From Jiella soli (GTDB lineage: Bacteria > Pseudomonadota > Alphaproteobacteria > Rhizobiales > Rhizobiaceae), in the NCBI RefSeq assembly GCF_020615385.1, contig NZ_JAJAVB010000033.1, positions 1 to 48,640 on the forward strand: DNA of 48,640 nucleotides. The letters run 5' to 3'. Position numbers and translations under genes: made by a program. The notes below the pieces were generated by a model, which saw only the letters and a program-made list of their open reading frames with translations, ran no database searches and was not told the DNA's origin. Of the stretch, positions 19,317 to 26,753 are shown one piece after another (within the stretch, counting starts at the first letter, position 1; each line of letters starts with the position of its first letter).

Positions 19317-20444
19317 ATGAGGCCAGGACAGCAGCAGAAAAACCGTATGCGTGGTCGCGGGCGCAAGGGTCCGAACCCGCTTTCGCGGAATTACGAGTCG
19401 AACGGTCCGGATGTGAAAATCCGCGGCTCGGCTCAGCACGTGGCGGAAAAATACGCGCAACTGGCGCGCGACGCCTCCGCCTCCGGTGATCGCGTCATGG
19501 CCGAGAACTATCTCCAGCACGCCGAGCACTACAATCGAATCATCGCCGCGGCGCAGGCCCAGTTTCAGCCGCGCGACGACCAGAACACCCGCGACAACGA
19601 CAGCGATGACGACGACGACGACCAGATGGAGACGTCGAACTATCGCGGCGATTATCAGGATCGCGGACAGGATCGCGGCGATCGTCGCCAGCAGCCGAAT
19701 TTCCGCGACAACAACAATCGCGAGAACAACAACGGGCGCGAGAACAACAATGGGCGCGACGGCAACGGTCGCGACGGCGGCTATCGCAATGCCGGCAACG
19801 CCCAGAGTGCCGGCAACGGACAGCGCGACGGCGGCGGCGGCCGCGATTTCAACGGATCGCGCGACGGCGGCGAGAACCGCGAGCGCAATCGCGATCGCAA
19901 CCGCGATCGCCGCGACCGGTTCCAGCCGAACGGAACCGGCCCGCAGCCCGTGATCGTCCAGGATCGCGCCTCCGGTAGCGACCAGGGCGGCGCCGAGGAC
20001 CAGCAGCCGCAAGGGTCGGGCCAGAGCGAGCGGCCGCGTCGTCAGGAGCGGCAGGCCCGCGAGGACCGGCAGGCGGAGAACGCTTCTGTCGAGGCCACGC
20101 AGGCGACGGCCGCCGTGGCGGAAAATTCCGAGGAGACGCAGGCTGAACGGCCGAAGCGCCGCGGCCGCCCGCGCCGCGAGCGCAGCGACGAGATGCAGGG
20201 CGCGGACGCCGCAGAGGCCGGCGCTGGCGCCGGCAATGCGGACGATGCGGCCGCGGAGAAGCCCGCGGGCCCGCGCAAGCGCAGCTCCAAGGCAAGCGAA
20301 GAGCCGGCGGACGATGCCGCGCCGAAGCGCCGGGGGCGGCCGCGCAAGAAGAAGTCCGATGACGATGGCGAGGGCGGAAACGGCAGCGCCAAGGATGGCG
20401 AGGGCAACGAACTGCCGGCCTTCCTGATGGCTTCCAACGGCTGA
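19317..20444 (+). CDS. DUF4167-domain protein with Arg/Gly/Asn-rich tract and two AT-hook-like motifs
   Basis: 375 residues from ATG 19317 (AGGAAGAG just before it). Residues about 1-80 are the DUF4167 domain: MRPGQQQKNRMRGRGRKG, then NPLSRNYESNGPDVKIRGS and AQHVAEKYAQLARDAS, ending in the aromatic-rich helix ENYLQHAEHYNRI. The middle (about 120-210) is low complexity, rich in RD, RE, NNN and GG units. Two KRRGRPR cores near 280 and 340 look like AT-hooks for minor-groove DNA binding. This architecture suggests nucleic-acid binding. Next to prfA-prmC in other Hyphomicrobiales as I recall. A terminator follows. Function not established. Confidence 0.88.
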   Translation: MRPGQQQKNRMRGRGRKGPNPLSRNYESNGPDVKIRGSAQHVAEKYAQLARDASASGDRVMAENYLQHAEHYNRIIAAAQAQFQPRDDQNTRDNDSDDDDDDQMETSNYRGDYQDRGQDRGDRRQQPNFRDNNNRENNNGRENNNGRDGNGRDGGYRNAGNAQSAGNGQRDGGGGRDFNGSRDGGENRERNRDRNRDRRDRFQPNGTGPQPVIVQDRASGSDQGGAEDQQPQGSGQSERPRRQERQAREDRQAENASVEATQATAAVAENSEETQAERPKRRGRPRRERSDEMQGADAAEAGAGAGNADDAAAEKPAGPRKRSSKASEEPADDAAPKRRGRPRKKKSDDDGEGGNGSAKDGEGNELPAFLMASNG

Positions 20445-20488
20445 CCGTTCCGCTGCTTCGGCCGCGACCATAACCGGATCATGAGATA

Positions 20489-20517
20489 GGGCGCTGCGTC
20501 ATCGCGGCGCCCTTTTT
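20489..20517 (+). terminator. intrinsic terminator after the DUF4167 gene
   Basis: GGGCGCTGCG (20489-20498), loop TCAT, CGCGGCGCCC (20503-20512): a 10-bp stem with one G-T pair, followed by TTTTT (20513-20517). It lies 45 bases past the stop and isolates the downstream oxidase-P450 unit, which therefore needs its own promoter. Confidence 0.88.
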
Positions 20518-20733
20518 CGTTCGGATCATCGGCAGCCGCGCGGCGGCCGCGCCGGGCGGCCCGCCGGTGAGTCCGGCACCTGCCGCGGGCCCTGAAGGAA
20601 GCGCCGGCATCCGCCGAAATCTCCGATCTCTCGTTAGGTGCCTTTGCACTCGCCGGACCTTCGAGCGGAACGGCCGGCGTGATTCGATCATAATGGTCTT
20701 GAATTGCCCCCCACCGTTTAGAGCCGCATCGAG

Positions 20734-22008
20734 ATGCCGTCCCTCGGCCGCCGCCGCCAAACCGAAATCTATTCCGCTGGCCTCGTCGGACGCACGGCCG
20801 CCGTGCCGGTCGGCTCGGCAAGGCTGGAGCAGGCGGCCCGCCGGAAGTTGAGGGCAAAGGCCGGCGCCTATATCCTCGGCGGCGCCGGCGCCGAGCGAAC
20901 CATGGCCGCAAACCGCGCCGCCTTCGACCGGTATCCGATCGTCCAGCGCATGCTGCGGGACGTCTCCTGCCGCGACCTGTCCGTCCAGCTTCTCGGGCGC
21001 TGTCTACCGCTTCCCTTCCTGCTCGGCCCGGTCGGCGTCCTCGAACTGGCGCATCGCGAGGCCGATCTCGCCGCCGCAAGTGCCGCCTCGGCCACCGGCA
21101 TCCCCTTCGTCACATCCAACCAGGGCTCCTATCCCATGGAGGAGGTGGCAAAGGCCTCGGGCTCCGGCCCGCGCTGGTTTCAGCTCTATTGGTCGTCGCG
21201 CGACGAACTGGTGGACAGCTTCATTGCCCGGGCCGAACGCACTGACTACGACGCGATCGTCGTCACGCTCGATACGACCGAACTCGGCTGGCGAAGCCGC
21301 GACCTCGATCGTGGCTCCCTGCCGTTCCTGCGCGGGCGCGGGATCGCCAACTATCTTTCCGATCCCGTTTTCGAAACGCTGTCGGTCGCGGAAGAGGAGA
21401 TCGGCCCGTTGCTGCGGCCGCGGCTCGGTGCGGCGGCGGCACTCGTCGAACTGCTGAGGGTCAGCCGCGGCCGGTCGGGCCGGCCGATCCCGCCGCGCCA
21501 GCTCGCCAACGCCATCCGCCGCTTCCTGGCGATCTATGCGCGGACGGATCTGTCCTTCGAGAAGCTCGCGGCCCTGCGCGAAAAGACGCGCCTGCCGCTA
21601 CTCGTGAAGGGCATCCTGCATCCCGACGACGCCCGACGCGCGCTGGACTGCGGTGTCGATGGTATCGTCGTCTCCAACCATGGCGGCCGCCAGGTCGACG
21701 GCGCGACCGCCGCGCTCGACCGGCTGCCGCTCGTCGCCGAGGGGGTCGCGGGCAAGGTTCCGGTCCTTTTCGACAGCGGCATCCGCACCGGCGCGGACAT
21801 CGTGAAGGCGCTTGCCCTCGGTGCGGCGGCCGTCCTGCTCGGCCGGCGCTATGTCTTCGGCCTCACGCTTGCCGGCGAGGCCGGCGTGCGCGCGGTGATC
21901 GACAATCTCGCCGCGGATTTCGACCTGACGCTCGGCCTCTCCGGCCGGCGCGCGGTGCGGGGTCTCGACCGCTCGGTCCTGGCGCCGCATCCCCCAATAG
22001 ACTTCTGA
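20734..22008 (+). CDS. FMN-dependent 2-hydroxy-acid oxidase / lactate 2-monooxygenase-like enzyme
   Basis: 424 residues. The family oxidises 2-hydroxy acids through FMN; members either release the 2-oxo acid plus H2O2 (oxidases) or keep both until the acid is decarboxylated (lactate 2-monooxygenase). Seen: ILGGAGAERTMAANRAAFDR (48-66), SNQGSYPMEEV (128-138), RWFQLYW (147-153), VKGILHPDDA with Lys292, SNHGGRQVDG with catalytic His316 and Arg319, and the phosphate-binding DSGIRTGADIVKAL with Asp347/Arg351. The GGAG...NRAAFDR start and GWRSRDLD...FLRGRGIANYLSDPVF are most like lactate 2-monooxygenases. Substrate unknown. The start ATG has no strong ribosome site. Twelve bases separate it from the P450 gene, so the two are very probably co-transcribed. 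Confidence 0.9.
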   Translation: MPSLGRRRQTEIYSAGLVGRTAAVPVGSARLEQAARRKLRAKAGAYILGGAGAERTMAANRAAFDRYPIVQRMLRDVSCRDLSVQLLGRCLPLPFLLGPVGVLELAHREADLAAASAASATGIPFVTSNQGSYPMEEVAKASGSGPRWFQLYWSSRDELVDSFIARAERTDYDAIVVTLDTTELGWRSRDLDRGSLPFLRGRGIANYLSDPVFETLSVAEEEIGPLLRPRLGAAAALVELLRVSRGRSGRPIPPRQLANAIRRFLAIYARTDLSFEKLAALREKTRLPLLVKGILHPDDARRALDCGVDGIVVSNHGGRQVDGATAALDRLPLVAEGVAGKVPVLFDSGIRTGADIVKALALGAAAVLLGRRYVFGLTLAGEAGVRAVIDNLAADFDLTLGLSGRRAVRGLDRSVLAPHPPIDF

Positions 22009-22020
22009 AGGAGACATCCC

Positions 22021-23268
22021 ATGGCAGACATCCCGCGCGACCCCGCCATCGACAGTTCAATCGCCTTCAAGAGTGAGGGCTATTCCTTCGTCTCGAACCG
22101 ATGCCGGGAACTCGACACCGATATCTTCGCGACCCGCCTCTTCGGCGAAGAATTCTACTGCCTGCGCGGGGCCGAGGCGGCGAAGATGTTCTATGAACCC
22201 GACCGGTTCACCCGCAACGGCGCCCTGCCGGACTTCGTCCTCCACCTCCTCCAGGACGAGGGCAGCGTCGCCACGCTCGACACCGAGGCGCACCGGCACC
22301 GCAAGACCATGTTCATGGCGATGATGACGCCGGAGCGCCTCGCCGACATCGCCCGGCTTTCGGCGGAAGAGCTGACGGAACGTCTGAAGACCCTCCGCGG
22401 CCAGGGCGCGGTCAGGCTCCACGACGAATTCCGGATCGTCCTCGGCCGTGCCGTCTGCCGCTGGGCCGGCGTCGAGCTAGAGCCGGATGAACTTTCCACC
22501 CTCATCGACGAGATGGGGGCCATGATCGCAAATGCCGGCTCGATCGGGCCCTCGAACTGGATCGCCCGTGCCAGGCGCCACCATTCGGAGGCGCTGATGC
22601 GCAAGGTCGTGGAGGAGGTGCGGGCCGGCTTCCGCAAGCCGCCGCAGGACAGCGCGACCCATGTCATCGCCTGGCACCGCGACCTCGACGGCGAGCCGCT
22701 CGACCTCGACATCTGCGCGGTGGAGATGCTGAACATCCTGCGCCCGACCGTCGCCGTCGCCCGCTTCATGACCTTCACCATGCTGGCCTTGCACGACCAT
22801 CCGGAGGCGCGCGCGAGGCTCGAAGGCGATGATGCCTTCCTCGAAGCCTTCGTTCAGGAGGTGCGCCGCACCACGCCGTTCTTCCCCGGGGTAGCGGGGA
22901 TCGCGCGCGAGCCCTTCTCCTGGCGGGGCCACGGGTTCGAGACCGGCGAGCGCTTCATGCTCGACCTCTACGGCACCACGCATGACGAGCGGTCCTTCCC
23001 TGGAGCCGAAGCCTTCCGGCCCGAGCGCTTCCTGGACTGGCCGGGCAACGCCTTCACCATGATCCCGCAGGGCGGCGGCGAACACGTCGCCAATCATCGG
23101 TGCCCGGGCGAATGGCTGACCATCGCCGTGATGAAGGCGATGCTCGCGGTGATCGTCCACAAGGTCGACTATGACGTGCCGGCGCAGGATCTCGGCGTCG
23201 ATCTTTCCGAGATGCCGGCGCTGCCGGCAAGCGGCTTCGTGATCGAGATCAAGGCGGTGCGCGACTAG
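22021..23268 (+). CDS. CYP152-family cytochrome P450 (fatty-acid peroxygenase, SP-alpha-like)
   Basis: 415 residues; strong AAGGAGA ribosome site. CYP152 enzymes hydroxylate or decarboxylate fatty acids using H2O2, with no redox partner. Diagnostic residues: Arg241-Pro242 (LNILRPTVAVARF) replace the usual acid-alcohol pair and bind the substrate carboxylate; heme ligand Cys361 in PQGGGEHVANHRCPGEW; C-terminal DVPAQDLGVDLSEMPALPASGFV is typical. Length and the numbers of Arg241 and Cys361 equal what I recall for SP-alpha of Sphingomonas (CYP152B1). Phe288 sits where SP-alpha has Phe and the beta-hydroxylase BS-beta has Gly, favouring alpha-hydroxylation. Ala84 aligns by eye with His85 of OleT and Gln85 of BS-beta. 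Cytoplasmic; no signal or anchor. Confidence 0.93.
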   Translation: MADIPRDPAIDSSIAFKSEGYSFVSNRCRELDTDIFATRLFGEEFYCLRGAEAAKMFYEPDRFTRNGALPDFVLHLLQDEGSVATLDTEAHRHRKTMFMAMMTPERLADIARLSAEELTERLKTLRGQGAVRLHDEFRIVLGRAVCRWAGVELEPDELSTLIDEMGAMIANAGSIGPSNWIARARRHHSEALMRKVVEEVRAGFRKPPQDSATHVIAWHRDLDGEPLDLDICAVEMLNILRPTVAVARFMTFTMLALHDHPEARARLEGDDAFLEAFVQEVRRTTPFFPGVAGIAREPFSWRGHGFETGERFMLDLYGTTHDERSFPGAEAFRPERFLDWPGNAFTMIPQGGGEHVANHRCPGEWLTIAVMKAMLAVIVHKVDYDVPAQDLGVDLSEMPALPASGFVIEIKAVRD

Positions 23269-23476
23269 ACATGGGATCGGGAGGGTCCGATCGGCTTTTC
23301 GACTGGAGCTCCCGTGACCGTAACATTTTTGCAACGATTGCCGCGCGTCCCTCTTTTTCGGCTTCGGTCTTCCTCCCATATTCGGCCTGGACGGCTCGCC
23401 GATCATGGGGGCCGAACTCCAGTGACGCGCGCGTCGCGCCGCAATGCGGGCGATGCGACGAAGGAGAGATGACACG

Positions 23477-26098
23477 ATGAATATCGAGAAATACACCGAG
23501 CGGGCTCGCGGCTTCGTTCAGGCGGCGCAGACGCTTGCGGCCTCCAGCGACCATCAGCAGTTCGCGCCCGAGCATCTTCTGAAGGTGCTGGTCGACGACG
23601 AGGAGGGCCTCGCCGCCGGTCTGATCGAAAAGGCGGGCGGCCGGCCGCAGGAAGTGCGGCTCGCCGTCGAGGCGGCGCTGAAGGCCATGCCCAAGGTCTC
23701 CGGCGGCTCCGGGCAGATGTATCTCGCCCAGCCGCTCGCCAAGGTTTTCGCGACCGCCGAGGAAATCGCCAAGAAGGCCGGCGACAGCTATGTCACGGTC
23801 GAGCGGCTGCTGCTTGCACTCGCCATCGAGAAAACGGCGAAGACGTCCGACATGCTCAAGCAGGCGGGCGTGACCGCCAACGGGCTCAACGAGGCGATCA
23901 ACGAGCTGCGCCAGGGCCGCACCGCCGACACCGCCTCGGCCGAGAGCGGCTACGACGCGCTGAAGAAATACGCCCGCGACCTCACCGCCGCGGCGCGCGA
24001 GGGCAAGCTCGACCCGGTCATCGGCCGCGACGACGAGATTCGCCGCACGATCCAGGTCCTGTCCCGGCGCACCAAGAACAATCCGGTGCTGATCGGCGAG
24101 CCCGGCGTCGGCAAGACCGCGATCGCCGAGGGCCTGGCGCTCAGGATCGTCAATGGCGACGTGCCGGAATCCTTGCGCGACAAGAAGCTGATGGCGCTCG
24201 ACATGGGCTCGCTGATCGCCGGCGCGAAATATCGCGGCGAATTCGAGGAGCGGCTGAAGTCGGTGCTGTCCGAGGTGACGGCCGCGGCCGGCTCGATCAT
24301 TCTGTTCATCGACGAGATGCACACCCTTGTCGGGGCCGGGAAGGGTGAGGGCGCGATGGACGCCTCCAACCTCCTGAAGCCGGCTCTGGCGCGTGGCGAA
24401 CTCCATTGCGTCGGCGCGACGACGCTCGACGAGTACCGCAAGCATGTGGAGAAGGACGCCGCGCTGGCCCGGCGCTTCCAGCCGGTCTTTGTCTCCGAGC
24501 CGACGGTCGAGGACACGATCTCGATCCTCAGAGGCCTCAAGGAGAAGTACGAGCAGCACCATCAGGTGCGGATCTCGGACTCCGCCCTCGTCGCGGCGGC
24601 GCAGCTGTCGAACCGCTACATCACCGACCGCTTCCTGCCGGACAAGGCCATCGACCTCGTCGACGAGGGCGCTTCGCGCCTGCGGATGCAGGTCGATTCC
24701 AAGCCCGAGGCGCTGGACGAGATCGACCGCCGCATCATGCAGCTGAAGATCGAGCGCGAGGCGCTGAAGAAGGAGACGGACGACGCCTCCAAGGATCGGC
24801 TGGAGCGGCTGGAGGACGAACTCGTCAATCTGGAGGAGGAGTCCGACCGGATCACCCAGGTCTGGCAGGCCGAGAAGTCGAAGCTCGGCGCGGCGGCGGA
24901 GCTGAAGCGCCAGCTCGACGAGGCGCGCAACGAGCTCGCCATCGCCCAGCGAAAGGGCGAGTTCCAGCGGGCGGGCGAGCTCGCCTACGGCATCATTCCC
25001 AAGCTCGAGGCCGAGCTGAAGAACGCCGAGGCGAACGACGGCGCCAAGACGGGCCAGATGGTCGAGGAGACCGTCACCGCCGACCACGTCGCGCAGGTCG
25101 TCTCGCGCTGGACCGGCATTCCGGTCGACCGCATGCTGGAGGGCGAGCGCGACAAGCTCCTGCGCATGGAAGACGCGATCGGCAAGCGCGTCGTCGGCCA
25201 GGGCGAGGCGGTGCAGGCCGTGTCGAAGGCCGTGCGGCGTGCCCGGGCGGGTCTCCAGGACCCGAACCGGCCGATCGGCTCGTTCATCTTCCTCGGCCCC
25301 ACCGGCGTCGGCAAGACCGAGCTCACCAAGGCGCTCGCCAACTTCCTCTTCGACGACGAGGCGGCGATGGTCCGGCTCGACATGTCCGAATACATGGAGA
25401 AGCACTCGGTCGCCCGGCTGATCGGCGCGCCTCCGGGCTATGTCGGCTACGAGGAAGGCGGCGCGCTGACGGAAGCGGTCCGCCGCCGGCCCTATCAGGT
25501 GATCCTGTTCGACGAGATCGAGAAGGCTCACCCCGACGTCTTCAACGTCCTCCTGCAGGTGCTTGACGACGGGCGGCTGACGGACGGGCAGGGGCGCACG
25601 GTCGACTTCCGCAACACCATGATCATCATGACCTCCAATCTCGGGGCCGAATATCTGGTGGCGCTGCGCGAGGACGAGAATGCCGAGGCGGCGCGCGAAC
25701 AGGTGATGGAGGTGGTCCGGGCCTCGTTCCGGCCGGAATTCCTCAACCGCGTCGACGAGGTGATCCTGTTCCACCGGCTTCATCGCTCCGAGATGGGCGC
25801 GATCGTCGACATCCAGATGGGGCGGCTCGAAAAGCTGCTCGCCGACCGCAAGATCCATCTGGAACTGGACGAGAGCGGCCGCGAATGGCTGGCGCAGAAG
25901 GGCTACGATCCCGCCTATGGCGCGCGCCCGCTGAAGCGGGTCATCCAGCGCGAGCTCCAGGACCCGCTCGCCGAGAAGATCCTGATGGGCGAGGTGAAGG
26001 ACGAGAACAACGTGAAGATCACCGCCGGCTCCGATCGGCTGATCTTCCACGTGGTGGGCTCCAAGGCCAATGCGGCGGGAGACCGCGCCGCGGCCTGA
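23477..26098 (+). CDS. clpB: ATP-dependent disaggregase ClpB
   Basis: Hexameric AAA+ chaperone that threads proteins out of aggregates with DnaK. 873 residues, full length. N domain about 1-150 ([20 protein letters not shown]), AAA-1 with Walker [16 protein letters not shown] and Walker [16 protein letters not shown]-domain coiled coil about 410-525 ([20 protein letters not shown]), AAA-2 with [15 protein letters not shown] and [18 protein letters not shown] 23477 follows AAGGAGAG and gives the conserved [13 protein letters not shown]; the upstream frame extension is discarded. Normally next to DUF4167 in relatives; here two genes intervene. Confidence 0.98.
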   Translation: MNIEKYTERARGFVQAAQTLAASSDHQQFAPEHLLKVLVDDEEGLAAGLIEKAGGRPQEVRLAVEAALKAMPKVSGGSGQMYLAQPLAKVFATAEEIAKKAGDSYVTVERLLLALAIEKTAKTSDMLKQAGVTANGLNEAINELRQGRTADTASAESGYDALKKYARDLTAAAREGKLDPVIGRDDEIRRTIQVLSRRTKNNPVLIGEPGVGKTAIAEGLALRIVNGDVPESLRDKKLMALDMGSLIAGAKYRGEFEERLKSVLSEVTAAAGSIILFIDEMHTLVGAGKGEGAMDASNLLKPALARGELHCVGATTLDEYRKHVEKDAALARRFQPVFVSEPTVEDTISILRGLKEKYEQHHQVRISDSALVAAAQLSNRYITDRFLPDKAIDLVDEGASRLRMQVDSKPEALDEIDRRIMQLKIEREALKKETDDASKDRLERLEDELVNLEEESDRITQVWQAEKSKLGAAAELKRQLDEARNELAIAQRKGEFQRAGELAYGIIPKLEAELKNAEANDGAKTGQMVEETVTADHVAQVVSRWTGIPVDRMLEGERDKLLRMEDAIGKRVVGQGEAVQAVSKAVRRARAGLQDPNRPIGSFIFLGPTGVGKTELTKALANFLFDDEAAMVRLDMSEYMEKHSVARLIGAPPGYVGYEEGGALTEAVRRRPYQVILFDEIEKAHPDVFNVLLQVLDDGRLTDGQGRTVDFRNTMIIMTSNLGAEYLVALREDENAEAAREQVMEVVRASFRPEFLNRVDEVILFHRLHRSEMGAIVDIQMGRLEKLLADRKIHLELDESGREWLAQKGYDPAYGARPLKRVIQRELQDPLAEKILMGEVKDENNVKITAGSDRLIFHVVGSKANAAGDRAAA

Positions 26099-26123
26099 TC
26101 GCTCTGGCAGAACGGGTAAGAAC

Positions 26124-26158
26124 GAACGGCGCGGGTCCCGAAAGGGCCCGCGCCGTTC
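26124..26158 (+). terminator. terminator hairpin after clpB
   Basis: GAACGGCGCGGG (26124-26135) pairs perfectly with CCCGCGCCGTTC (26147-26158); three further inner pairs (one G-T) close a short GAAA-type loop. Only TTGT follows, so the U-tract is weak, but stem strength and position 26 bases after the clpB stop support a terminator. Confidence 0.75.
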
Positions 26159-26189
26159 TTGTAGGGCGGCCCAGATCGGGATCAGGCGC

Positions 26190-26345
26190 TCTCGGGCAGC
26201 CCCTGTGCCGTCATTCTCCGGCCCCGCCCCGAGAATCCAGGGCCACGGTCGCGGCGCCTGCCACTGCGGCCTTGCGCGATTTCGGCGATAACGCCCGACG
26301 ATCTCGGAATTCTCGGGACTAAGCCCGAGAATGACGAAGCGTGCA
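26190..26345. repeat. intergenic palindromic repeat of the CATTCTCGGG type
   Basis: Contains a perfect 9-bp inverted repeat, ATTCTCGGG (26309-26317) and CCCGAGAAT (26324-26332), and upstream related pieces GTCATTCTCCGG and CCGAGAATCC. This has the look of dispersed intergenic repeats common in Rhizobiales. Copy number in the genome cannot be judged from one window. Confidence 0.5.
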
Positions 26346-26633
26346 TGTTCCGCCACTGCCATGCGACGGGCCTGGAGGGGGACGCTTTAAGGCCCGGTGC
26401 GCCGCCTGAGCCGGAGTTCGCCATGGCGGTCTCCAAGCCATCCTTGACACGATCCCTGCCGTGGTCGAAGAGCGGCGGCGAATGCCGAGCGGCCGCTGAC
26501 ACTCCGCCCTGCCTCCCCCTGGCGGGGAGGCTGCCGCGATGCGGCGGGCGAGGGCGGCGGTCCGTCTGCCAAGCCATCCCGGCGCCGACGCGCCGACCTT
26601 CCGCGCCGCGGAAGGATGAGGAACCGCCGAGCC
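26346..26633. other. non-coding stretch between clpB repeat and glyS leader
   Basis: No recognisable gene although the plus frame is open through it into glyS. It contains a G+C-rich imperfect palindrome (CTCCCCCTGGCGGGGAG, about 26514-26530) that may belong to another dispersed repeat family, and a TTGACA-like hexamer at about 26444-26449 that could serve as a -35 for glyS. No glyQ gene is present here. Confidence 0.4.
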
Positions 26634-26681
26634 ATGCCCGACCTGCTTCTCGAACTTCGATCCGAGGAAATCCCCGCCCGC
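26634..26681 (+). repeat. copy A of a 48-base direct duplication of the glyS start
   Basis: 48 bases identical to the first 48 bases of glyS (26753-26800), offset by 119 bases. Both encode [16 protein letters not shown]. The sequences before and after the two copies differ, so the duplicate was followed by divergence or an insertion between copies. Confidence 0.95.
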
Positions 26682-26753
26682 CCGCGCGCCCGCAGCGCCG
26701 GCGGCGCGAGGACGCGCAAAGGCCAGGACGGCATGCGAGTGGAGGGGAACTGA
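26634..26753 (+). CDS. 39-residue upstream reading frame made from the duplicated glyS N-terminus
   Basis: Starts at the duplicated ATG, preceded by GAAGGATGAGGAA at suitable distance, encodes [16 protein letters not shown] and then 23 Arg/Gly-rich unrelated residues, and ends at a TGA whose A is the first base of the glyS ATG (TGATG, 26751-26755). If translated, it would couple to glyS. It is more likely a by-product of the duplication than a functional peptide. Not a truncated glyS because the second copy is complete. Confidence 0.35.
   Translation: MPDLLLELRSEEIPARPRARSAGGARTRKGQDGMRVEGN

Noticed and set aside
19215-20471. 418-residue minus-strand frame opposite the DUF4167 gene, with hydrophobic-looking stretches
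   Set aside because: Ala/Leu/Val runs come from translating the complement of Arg/Asp repeats; no ribosome site.
23350-23400. sigma-32-like promoter before clpB (CTTTTT, 14 bases, CTCCCATATT)
   Set aside because: The -10 is fair but the -35 matches poorly; too weak to report as a feature.
23249-26362. 1037-residue minus-strand open frame across clpB and its flanks
   Set aside because: It lies wholly opposite clpB, has Asp/Arg/Leu-rich shadow composition with no recognised domain, and is a G+C-driven artefact.
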